A stretch of 13,394 bases of DNA from the NCBI GenBank assembly GCA_964586145.1, contig CAZPHH010000112.1, positions 1-13,394 of the forward strand. The letters are read 5' to 3'. The notes below the pieces were generated by a model, which was not told the origin of the DNA, searched no databases, and saw only the letters and a list, made by a program, of their open reading frames with translations. Made by a program: the position numbers and the translations under genes. Shown here one piece after another: positions 7,690 through 13,394 of this stretch. This stretch comes from JAFGJQ01 sp964586145 (GTDB lineage: Bacteria > Planctomycetota > Phycisphaerae > UBA1845). Each line of letters begins with the position of its first letter. Within the stretch, counting starts at the first letter, position 1.

Positions 7690-9708
7690 ATGTCTTCTGT
7701 CTTTCATGTGTGCCGCCGGATGATGGCAAGGCGTTGGTCCCTTGGCGAGCGGGTACGCACGGTCCGTGCGGGGGCCGGGATCGGCGCCCTGGCGATCATG
7801 ACCGCCTGCGCAGCCCCGGCGGGTGCGGCCAACCTGCTGGCCAACCCGAGCTTCGAGAACGGCACCGTCCAGCCATTCTCCTGGAACACATGGGGCGACG
7901 GAAACGTCATCTGGCAGACGGGCGGCGCGCGAACCGGCTCAAAATGCATGAACCTGGGCGGGCCGGACCTCGCGCTGATGTACCAGCGGGTGCCCGGGAC
8001 GGCCGGCGGCGCATATGCGGTCCGTGCTTGGGCCCGGTACGATTCCGGCGCGGGCGACGGCGAGATCAAGGTGGAATTCCACGACGGCTGGGAAAACAAG
8101 ATCATCGAGCACCGGCAGCTCGTTCACCCTCCATCCGATTGGACCGAGTACAGCGTCACGGGCATCGCGCCGGCGGGCACGGTCTACGTCACCGCCACCC
8201 TCGTGGGCTTCGGCGGCTCCACGCTTCTGTTCGATGACGTGTCCCTGTCGGAACAGACCCAGGACCCCGATCTGCTGATCGACGTACGCGCGAAAGCGCA
8301 CACGTTTCTCGGGTTCGGCGCCCAGATCTGGGATTTCAGCGCCGACACCGCCCGCGTGTGCAGCGACCTGAACATCCGGTACGTGCGGGTCTCGTCCACG
8401 AGCGCCGCCGTGCAGGCCTCCGCCGCCGGCATGAACATTCTCCTGCTGCGCTGGTCCGCACCGGCCCAATGGCTGGACGGCAACAACGCGCTGATGCCCC
8501 AGTACGTCGATGACTACGCGGCGCTCTGGGCGAACACCGTGGCCGATCTGGCCGCCGCAGGGCTCACCCCCGCCTGCATCGAGCTGAGCAACGAGCCCGA
8601 CGGCGACTGGAACACCTACATCTCACCCGCCAACTACAACACGCTGGTGAAGCTCACCCGGGCGGAGCTGGACGCCCGCGGCCTTTTTGACGTCGGCATC
8701 GTCGGCCCCGGCCTCACCCATCTGGATTGGAACAACCACAACTCGACGTGGATCGGCGCCCTGGACGCCCAGGCCGTCGCGTCCCTGGCCGCCTGGGGAT
8801 CGCACACCTGGGACGATGGAAGCCTGTGCACCGGCGGAGCGTCCTGCATCCACAGCCGCTGGCCCGACTTTGGCGATTCGGCCGACGCCCGGGACCCGAC
8901 GCTGCCCAAGTTCATCACCGAATTTGCCACGAAGGAGAACACCTTCCACGGGGTGACCTATCCGCACCCGGACCTGTTCCGCGACTACAACGCGACGAAC
9001 TCGATGCCGTACGCCGTCCGCGTCTACGAAAACGCGCTGGCCCTGCTCAACTGCGGTGCCCACGTGCCCTTCATCTGGCAGGCCACCGATCAGGACTGGG
9101 AGACGAAAGGGTGGGGCCTGATTGACCTCGCCGGCAACCCCAAACCGGTTTTCCACGCGTTGCAGACCTGGTGGCCGACCGTTCCCGTCGGCGCGTCCGT
9201 GATTGACCTGGGCGATCAGTCGGCGAGCCTGACCTACGCCGGTGCGTTTGTGAAGGACGATCGGCTGGTGATCGGGCTGGCGAACGACAGCGCCGCGGAG
9301 TGTAGCAGAACGCTCCGCGTGACCGGAGCGGCCGGCGTCCAAATCGTCGCCGCACCAGCCTGCCTGATGGACCACCACGGCGATCCGGCCACCCAGGATC
9401 CTGACACCGCGCAGGTGATCCAGCGAAGCCTGACCGTCGAGCCGGGCAACCGCATCGACGTGACGCTGCCGGCCGACAGCACACTGACCCTTGTCTGCGA
9501 CCTCTCCTTCGCGGCCGGAGACATCAACCGAGACGGCAACGTGGACCTGGCCGACTACGTCATTCTGGCCGGCTGCCTTGCCGGCCCCAACGTCATCACA
9601 CCGCCCGCGTCGTGTTCCGCGGAGCACTTCGCCCGCGCCGACCTGGATGCCGACGCGGACGTGGACCTGGCCGACCTGGCCCACTTCGCCGAAGCCTTCG
9701 CCCCCTGA
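7690..9708 (+). CDS. secreted GH30-like glycoside hydrolase with CBM and dockerin
   Basis: This 672-residue exported enzyme probably hydrolyses a plant or algal polysaccharide. Order of parts: Arg-rich n-region and hydrophobic core (about 20-46) ending TACAAPAGAA, a signal peptide; a CBM4/9-like jelly roll (about 49-188) opening NLLANPSFENG and closing LLFDDVSLSE; a clan GH-A barrel (about 195-497) opening with the GH30-like FLGFGAQIWDF; a beta domain (about 500-604); and a type I-like dockerin (about 609-672). The likely acid/base is Glu302 in ELSNEPDGDW and the likely nucleophile is Glu411 in KFITEFATKEN. The dockerin has two Asp-rich calcium loops, DINRDGNVDLADY and DLDADADVDLADL. I chose ATG 7690 because GGAGGGGAG (7668-7676) precedes it by 13 nt; ATGs at 7720 and 7723 also leave an intact signal peptide, and 7636 lacks a ribosome site. 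The exact GH family and substrate are not certain. No cohesin gene is visible here. Confidence 0.85.
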   Translation: MSSVFHVCRRMMARRWSLGERVRTVRAGAGIGALAIMTACAAPAGAANLLANPSFENGTVQPFSWNTWGDGNVIWQTGGARTGSKCMNLGGPDLALMYQRVPGTAGGAYAVRAWARYDSGAGDGEIKVEFHDGWENKIIEHRQLVHPPSDWTEYSVTGIAPAGTVYVTATLVGFGGSTLLFDDVSLSEQTQDPDLLIDVRAKAHTFLGFGAQIWDFSADTARVCSDLNIRYVRVSSTSAAVQASAAGMNILLLRWSAPAQWLDGNNALMPQYVDDYAALWANTVADLAAAGLTPACIELSNEPDGDWNTYISPANYNTLVKLTRAELDARGLFDVGIVGPGLTHLDWNNHNSTWIGALDAQAVASLAAWGSHTWDDGSLCTGGASCIHSRWPDFGDSADARDPTLPKFITEFATKENTFHGVTYPHPDLFRDYNATNSMPYAVRVYENALALLNCGAHVPFIWQATDQDWETKGWGLIDLAGNPKPVFHALQTWWPTVPVGASVIDLGDQSASLTYAGAFVKDDRLVIGLANDSAAECSRTLRVTGAAGVQIVAAPACLMDHHGDPATQDPDTAQVIQRSLTVEPGNRIDVTLPADSTLTLVCDLSFAAGDINRDGNVDLADYVILAGCLAGPNVITPPASCSAEHFARADLDADADVDLADLAHFAEAFAP

Positions 9709-9721
9709 CCCGCCGAACGCA

Positions 9722-9831
9722 GGCTTCCCGTTTCGCGGCACGCACGCCGCTGCCACGTGTGTGAGACTGCTCGTGAGCAGTGCCCCTCCCCCCTTCCACC
9801 CGTGTGTCAGTGGCTTGCCGTTTCGCGGCAC
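9722..9831. repeat. 20-bp direct repeat pair with an internal palindrome
   Basis: GGCTTCCCGTTTCGCGGCAC (9722-9741) recurs at 9812-9831 with one difference (G for C at the sixth base), 90 bases apart. Between them lies the palindrome ACTGCTC-GT-GAGCAGT (9766-9781). These follow the hydrolase stop codon and look like dispersed non-coding repeats rather than a terminator, since the sequence after the palindrome is C-rich, not T-rich. Confidence 0.7.
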
Positions 9832-9941
9832 ATCCGAACCTGGCTGCCGTTCTTTCGCCGACCGCCTTTCCGACTCGACGCCGGCTTCCCAATATCTCCC
9901 GTTCGTCCTGCACGGACCGGATGAATCTCCGCTCTCCGCCC

Positions 9942-9961
9942 CAGGCCCGTTCACGGGCCTT
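9942..9961 (+). repeat. 20-bp palindromic repeat, left copy flanking the DNA-modification module
   Basis: CAGGCCCGTTCACGGGCCTT is the exact reverse complement of 13222-13241. Internally it is a hairpin (AGGCCCGT, loop TC, ACGGGCCT). Together the two copies bracket the methyltransferase-HNH gene pair. No transposase or target-site duplication is visible. Confidence 0.75.
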
Positions 9962-9982
9962 CGGTCGCCGCCTTCGCTCAGC

Positions 9983-10009
9983 CTGTAGGGGTCCGCCTCG
10001 CGGACCATC
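9983..10009 (+). repeat. dispersed palindromic repeat, copy B
   Basis: CTGTAGGGGTCCGCCTCGCG followed by GACCATC matches the reverse complement of 51-77 apart from a 1-nt gap and a few changes. It contains the hairpin GGTCCGC-CTC-GCGGACC (9990-10006). The rest of 9709-10088, the gap between the convergent hydrolase and methyltransferase genes, contains no gene I can support. Confidence 0.6.
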
Positions 10010-10088
10010 CCTTCTGGTCTCGGTCTTCCTGTTTCCAGATGTTGGCCGGTCGTTTACGGCCGGTTGATCGGCTCCCCAACTTCCTCCC

Positions 10089-12377
10089 TCATCGCCCTCC
10101 CCCCCGCGCCAGATTCAACCGCAGCAGCGCCCCCAGCACCTGCTGATCCACCTCCGCCCGCCGACTCGCCAGCGGATGGCCCTCCGCCGGCGGCTGACCC
10201 GCCCCTGTCTCCACCCACACCTCCGCCCAGTCTTCCGACCACCCGCCCGCCGGATCGACCGCCGCATACGCCGCCAGCACCGCCCGATCCAGCTCCTCAT
10301 GTGCCAGCCGTAGCCACGTCGGACGCTCGTTGTACAGGTTCGTCAGCGTCCGCCGCTTCAGGTTCGCATCCTTCGCCGCCCGCGCCAGGATCGCCGACTG
10401 CCGGACCCACGGCCGCGCCGCCGCCGGCACATCCGAGAAATCATCATCCGCATCCACCGCCCGCGCAATCGGCTCGATCCACTCCGGTGGATTCAGCCAC
10501 CGCTCCCGCTGCTCGTTCAACTCCTTCGCCGCCTCCGAAATCCGCGCATGCGCCGCATCCCCGACCGGCTCCTTCCCCGGCGACCACGGCAACGCAAACG
10601 TCTCAAAACACGACGTCGGCGTGTAGCGAAACCCTGACTCTGCCTCCCGAAGCTGTGTCCCCGTCCGTCGCGCCCACAACTCATGCACCGACGAATGCAG
10701 CACGCCGAAGAAGTAGTCGTCACTGCGNNNNNNNNNNNNNNNNNNNNNNNNNNNNNNNNNNNNNNNNNNNNNNNNNNNNNNNNNNNNNNNNNNNNNNNNN
10801 NNNNNNNNNNNNNNNNNNNNNNNNNNNCCAATGATGAAATCCGCCGCCGGCCACGTCGCCGGGCCGCGGCACACCGCCCCCTCGCGCCACGCGGGGATCG
10901 GACGGCCGGCCTCATCCTCCCATGCGAGAATCGCGTCCCGGCACGCCACGGATTGCAGCGGCTCCAGGATCGGCCGCCGCAAGCCCTGGATGAACCCGTT
11001 GTCCCGCATCCATTGCAGGTAGCCGATCCAGATCACCACCTGCGCCAGCTCCGCCGCGTACGGGTTCAGCTCGATCCCGTGAAGCTGCGTCGGCCGGACC
11101 TGCGGGAACATGTTCACCGCAATGTCCGCCCGCGTCGCATACGTGATGACCTCCTTCTCCAGCTCCAGCAGCTTCTGGATCGCCACGTACAGAAAGTTCC
11201 CCGACCCGCAGGCCGGGTCCAGAATCTGCACGGAAGCCAGCCGATGCACGAAATCGTCCAGCGACTTCTGAATGGCCTTGTCCGCCTTGCGCTTCGTATC
11301 GGCCGTCTTCGCCGTCCGCCGGCGGGCAAGCTGCGACTCCACGTCCGCCTGCGCCTGGACCCACTCGCGCCGCAGCGGGGCCATCACCACCGGCTCCACC
11401 ACCAGCAGGATGTCCTCGCGGCTTGTGTAGTGCGCCCCGATCTGCGCCCGCTTGTCCGGGTCCAGCGACCGTTCGAACAGCGTCCCGAAAATCGCCGGCT
11501 CCACGCTCGCCCAGTCGGCCGTCGCCGCCGCCAGCAGGGACCGGATCTCCGACTCGCCCAGCGGCAGCGCCGGCGCCTCGTCAAACAGCCCGCCGTTGAA
11601 GTGCGGAATCTCATCCGGTCCGAACATGCCGCCCGTGCGCATCTGCGCAAACAGGCTGGACAACGCCTCCGCGCTGCGCGCGGGGCTCTTCAGCAGGCTC
11701 TGCAGCAACCGCTCGAACACCTTGCCCGGCAAAAGCCCGATGTCCTCCGCGAACAGGCAGAACATGCAACGCATCAGAAAGTGCGCCACCGTGTGCGGGT
11801 GGTGACCCTGCGCCGCCAGTTGCGAAGACAGGCTCGCAAACTGACCGGCCACCACTTCCGTGACGTTCGCCGCCGTGGTCTGTGGCCGGAAGCTCCCGGG
11901 GTCCGTGAACACCCGCCGCAGCAGGTCCAGCGCGTCCGGCTCCGCGATGCGCTCGAGCGCTACGGCGTGTACCTGTTTGGCCGTGCCCGTGAAGTTGGTG
12001 TGGATTTCCGTACGCGCAATGTCCGAGACGATCAGCAGCGGCGGGTTGTCCAGCGCCTCGCGGTACTGGCAAAGCTGCCGATACGCTTCGGCCAGGTCGC
12101 CGTACTTGCCCTTTCGCTTGTATTCCCAGGCGAACTTCCCCCGCCACCACACGTCCGCGAAGCCGTATTCTCCCTTCGACCCGCGCGACGCGCCGCCCAG
12201 CACCGCCGCCCCCTTCTCGAACGTGTATTCCGCACCCGTCGCGTCGTGCTCCGCCGGCGTCGGCTGCCCCAGCATCCGGCACAGGTCAATAAAATGCTCC
12301 TGGCTCGCCGCCCGCTCCGAAAGCTCCGCCCGAGCCCACTTCTGAACAAACCGAATAGGAGTCATCGTGTCGGCCAT
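10089..12377 (-). CDS. MmeI-like type IIL restriction-methyltransferase, interrupted by assembly gap
   Basis: This is a single-chain DNA adenine methyltransferase with a fused endonuclease, like MmeI. The N-terminal nuclease has Asp75, Glu85 and Lys87 (D-X9-E-X-K in DVWWRGKFAWEYK). A helical spacer follows, then GAHYTSREDI (315-324), SAM-binding motif I DPACGSGNF (387-395) and GIELNPYAAELA (434-445). The sequence stops at ADFII (512-516), exactly where the catalytic NPPY/F motif should begin, and the run of 100 Ns follows. After the gap come DDYFFGVLHSSVHELWA and RYTPTSCFETFALPW, the usual end of the target-recognition region, and a C-terminal helical domain. Relatives suggest roughly 300 residues are missing. 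The start may be ATG 12377 or ATG 12365 (MTPIRF...); neither has a Shine-Dalgarno site. The stop at 10089-10091 looks genuine. The gene is divergent from the HNH gene. Whether it is intact cannot be judged across the gap. Confidence 0.88.
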   Translation of the reverse strand: MADTMTPIRFVQKWARAELSERAASQEHFIDLCRMLGQPTPAEHDATGAEYTFEKGAAVLGGASRGSKGEYGFADVWWRGKFAWEYKRKGKYGDLAEAYRQLCQYREALDNPPLLIVSDIARTEIHTNFTGTAKQVHAVALERIAEPDALDLLRRVFTDPGSFRPQTTAANVTEVVAGQFASLSSQLAAQGHHPHTVAHFLMRCMFCLFAEDIGLLPGKVFERLLQSLLKSPARSAEALSSLFAQMRTGGMFGPDEIPHFNGGLFDEAPALPLGESEIRSLLAAATADWASVEPAIFGTLFERSLDPDKRAQIGAHYTSREDILLVVEPVVMAPLRREWVQAQADVESQLARRRTAKTADTKRKADKAIQKSLDDFVHRLASVQILDPACGSGNFLYVAIQKLLELEKEVITYATRADIAVNMFPQVRPTQLHGIELNPYAAELAQVVIWIGYLQWMRDNGFIQGLRRPILEPLQSVACRDAILAWEDEAGRPIPAWREGAVCRGPATWPAADFIIXXXXXXXXXXXXXXXXXXXXXXXXXXXXXXXXXXRSDDYFFGVLHSSVHELWARRTGTQLREAESGFRYTPTSCFETFALPWSPGKEPVGDAAHARISEAAKELNEQRERWLNPPEWIEPIARAVDADDDFSDVPAAARPWVRQSAILARAAKDANLKRRTLTNLYNERPTWLRLAHEELDRAVLAAYAAVDPAGGWSEDWAEVWVETGAGQPPAEGHPLASRRAEVDQQVLGALLRLNLARGGGR
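10728..10827. other. assembly gap of 100 Ns
   Basis: A run of exactly 100 Ns is the conventional placeholder for a gap of unknown length. It falls inside the methyltransferase gene, and family architecture implies that about 0.9-1 kb is absent. The apparent continuity of reading frame across it is accidental and carries no information. Confidence 0.95.
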
Positions 12378-12385
12378 GGCCGCAC

Positions 12386-12414
12386 ATTCTGCTGGAAACC
12401 GGCGTGCCTGTCGA
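12386..12414 (-). promoter_or_regulatory. candidate promoter of the methyltransferase gene
   Basis: On the - strand TCGACA (12414-12409) and CAGAAT (12391-12386) are 17 nt apart. The -10 box ends only 8 nt before the ATG at 12377, so the transcript would be leaderless or nearly so, which fits the lack of a ribosome-binding site. If ATG 12365 is used instead, the leader is about 13 nt. Confidence 0.4.
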
Positions 12415-12469
12415 GGTGATTCCGCTGGCCCTGCAACGGCCCATGCCCACGCCTGCGGCTGTCACCAAC

Positions 12470-12498
12470 TTGCTGGTCCGCAGACCGCCGACTATCCT
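12470..12498 (+). promoter_or_regulatory. candidate promoter of the HNH gene
   Basis: TTGCTG (12470-12475) and TATCCT (12493-12498) are separated by 17 nt. Transcription would start near 12505, about 30 nt before the GTG start, leaving room for the strong ribosome-binding site. This supports the downstream start over an in-frame ATG at 12367, which lies upstream of this promoter. Confidence 0.5.
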
Positions 12499-12519
12499 GA
12501 CGCAGCCCTCTTGCTATGG

Positions 12520-12527
12520 AAGGAGGT
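12520..12527 (+). promoter_or_regulatory. strong Shine-Dalgarno site deciding a GTG start
   Basis: AAGGAGGT is a full-strength anti-16S match, 7 nt before the GTG at 12535. It is the best ribosome-binding site in the window and fixes the start of the HNH gene. Confidence 0.8.
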
Positions 12528-12534
12528 AGCTTCC

Positions 12535-13242
12535 GTGGGATTCAGCAGGAAGAAGGTCGACGATCTCCTTGTCGCGTGCAAGCGGTGCTGTTGCATCTGC
12601 CACAGGTTTTGCTGCACGAAAATCGAGACGGATCACATCGTCCTGAGCGCCGATCGAGGGCCAGACGACATAGAAAACGCGATCCCGGTCTGTTTCGAGT
12701 GCCATGCGGAGATCCACGCCTACAACGATGCGCACCCGCGAGGTCGCAAGTTCACACCGAACGAACTCCGCAAGCACAAAGAGCAATGGCTAAAAACGTG
12801 CAGGGAGCACCCCGACATCCTAATCGCTGCGCACCGCGATCGCGACGTCGGTCCGCTTCAGGCTCTGCTGGATGAACTCGATTTCAATCGCAGTGTCGCA
12901 GTGCACTCCATCAACGGAAAGCACGGCGCACTCTTCCTCATGACGCAGTTCGAAAGGGCTGTCCAGGAAGGCATGGTGGCGATTCTCGAAGACAACCTTC
13001 GCACGGCGATTCTTGATGCGTATGTGGTAATGACTAGAGCCAACCAGGCCACGTTGGCTGAGTTGCCGCAGGGCGAGGGATCAGTTCTTTTTCGTTTTCA
13101 CGAAACGCGGACCACGGAGGCCCTTCAAGAAGCCGCGCCGCTGATCGACGCCGCGTACAACTCACTCATCCACTTCCTCGGCCACAACGAACGAACCGCA
13201 GACAGCCCGCCTGCGGGCGGCAAGGCCCGTGAACGGGCCTGA
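12535..13242 (+). CDS. HNH-nuclease-like protein with unrecognised C-terminal domain
   Basis: This 235-residue protein starts with GTG. Its N-terminal 60 residues form a zinc-ribbon HNH motif. The first cysteine knuckle lies in CKRCCCICHRFCC (15-27, with C19-x2-C22 as one possible pair). DHI (33-35) supplies the first His, Asn48 lies in IENAIPVC, and CFECHAEIH (53-61) gives the second knuckle and the last His. These are the residues of a beta-beta-alpha-metal nuclease that would cut DNA in the cytoplasm. Residues of about 62-92 are basic and helical. From about 100 on the protein is largely helical and I recognise no family; it could be a sensor, dimerisation or DNA-binding part. The gene is divergent from the MmeI-like methyltransferase. 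A partner nuclease or accessory defence role is inference. The last codons (GGKARERA) run into the palindromic repeats at 13205-13241, so the tail may be repeat-derived. Confidence 0.75.
   Translation: MGFSRKKVDDLLVACKRCCCICHRFCCTKIETDHIVLSADRGPDDIENAIPVCFECHAEIHAYNDAHPRGRKFTPNELRKHKEQWLKTCREHPDILIAAHRDRDVGPLQALLDELDFNRSVAVHSINGKHGALFLMTQFERAVQEGMVAILEDNLRTAILDAYVVMTRANQATLAELPQGEGSVLFRFHETRTTEALQEAAPLIDAAYNSLIHFLGHNERTADSPPAGGKARERA
13205..13241. repeat. tandem palindromes at the HNH gene end; right copy of the 20-bp flanking repeat
   Basis: GCCCGC-CT-GCGGGC (13205-13218) is followed by AGGCCCGTGAACGGGCCT (13223-13240). Bases 13222-13241 are the exact reverse complement of 9942-9961. The pair overlaps the last dozen codons and the stop of the HNH gene. 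Confidence 0.75.
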
Positions 13243-13265
13243 ACCCAACGCGAGAGACTCATCCT

Positions 13266-13382
13266 GTCCCTGCGGGACGAAAAGAAGACATGGGGCGCTG
13301 CAAGCCACGAGTGGCACGTTGTGTCGCCCCGGTGGGGCTCATATCGTGTGGGGCGCACGTTTCCAGCGGCTCACGCCGCTGG
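13266..13382. repeat. cluster of hairpin palindromes at the window end
   Basis: GTCCC-TGC-GGGAC (13266-13278), GCCCC-GGT-GGGGC (13326-13338) and CCAGCGGC-TCAC-GCCGCTGG (13363-13382) occur in gene-free DNA. The last has the same layout, 8-bp stem and 4-nt loop, as the palindromes at the window start. No gene is visible from 13243 to the end. Such elements are probably dispersed in this genome, but that cannot be tested here. Confidence 0.6.
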
Positions 13383-13394
13383 CTACCCCGGCGC

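Noticed and set aside
8623..10008. - strand reading frame of 461 codons across the hydrolase end
   Set aside because: It is antisense to the catalytic and dockerin regions, and part of it simply translates the dispersed repeats (the VPRNGKP peptide twice).
10683..12419. + strand reading frame of 578 codons opposite the methyltransferase
   Set aside because: It is Arg-rich, passes through the N gap, and lies against a gene with clear catalytic motifs.
12367..12534. N-terminal extension of the HNH protein from the ATG at 12367
   Set aside because: It would start upstream of the likely promoter and overlap the methyltransferase start. The peptide is Ala/His-rich without family character, whereas GTG 12535 has an ideal ribosome site.
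9942..13241. Insertion-sequence ends
   Set aside because: No transposase, no visible target-site duplication, and each copy is itself palindromic, unlike typical IS termini.
13266..13278. Intrinsic terminator for the HNH gene
   Set aside because: The stem is only 5 bp and is followed by A-rich, not T-rich, sequence on the coding strand.
1..13394. tRNA, rRNA or riboswitch genes
   Set aside because: I saw no cloverleaf, rRNA-like or known riboswitch core in the gaps. Only simple hairpins are present.

Overview
This is a high-GC bacterial window, most likely from a member of the Planctomycetota and perhaps a Phycisphaerae-type lineage. That placement is inference. It rests on a secreted glycoside hydrolase with a C-terminal dockerin of the type common in that phylum, long non-coding gaps, weak Shine-Dalgarno use, and many short perfect palindromes in the non-coding DNA. 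A run of exactly 100 Ns (10728-10827) shows that this is a scaffolded draft assembly with a gap of unknown true size.

Left part (1-6345). A cluster of palindromic repeats (about 6-163) precedes two large membrane transporter genes on the + strand. The first (227-3304) is a POT/PTR-like major facilitator. About 480 extra residues sit between its TM3 and TM4, made of three recognisable tandem repeats and an OB-fold-like segment. The second (3584-6280) is an OPT-family oligopeptide transporter with about 195 extra residues, containing a duplicated unit, in the middle of its membrane domain. A stem-loop follows the second gene. Two unrelated peptide-transporter families side by side, each carrying an extra repeat-built soluble module, is the most unusual feature of the window.

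Middle part (6346-9708). A good sigma70-type promoter (6666-6694) with a leader of about 160 nt drives a 100-residue RRM RNA-binding protein (6863-7165), closed by a canonical intrinsic terminator. After a gene-poor stretch and a candidate promoter comes a secreted multidomain glycoside hydrolase (7690-9708): signal peptide, jelly-roll carbohydrate-binding module, GH30-like barrel, beta domain and dockerin.

Right part (9709-13394). A repeat-rich gap is followed by a divergent DNA-modification module. An MmeI-like (type IIL) restriction-methyltransferase lies on the - strand (10089-12377) and is broken by the assembly gap, which removes its catalytic NPPY/F motif and most of its target-recognition domain. 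Divergent from it is a small HNH-nuclease-like protein (12535-13242) with an unrecognised C-terminal half. Face-to-face promoter elements can be read between them. The module is bracketed by two copies of a 20-bp palindromic sequence in opposite orientation (9942-9961 and 13222-13241). The last 150 bases hold only more palindromes.

How the parts may work together (inference): the two transporters suggest peptide uptake, the dockerin enzyme suggests extracellular polysaccharide breakdown, and the right-hand module looks like a defence or modification unit set among dispersed hairpin repeats.
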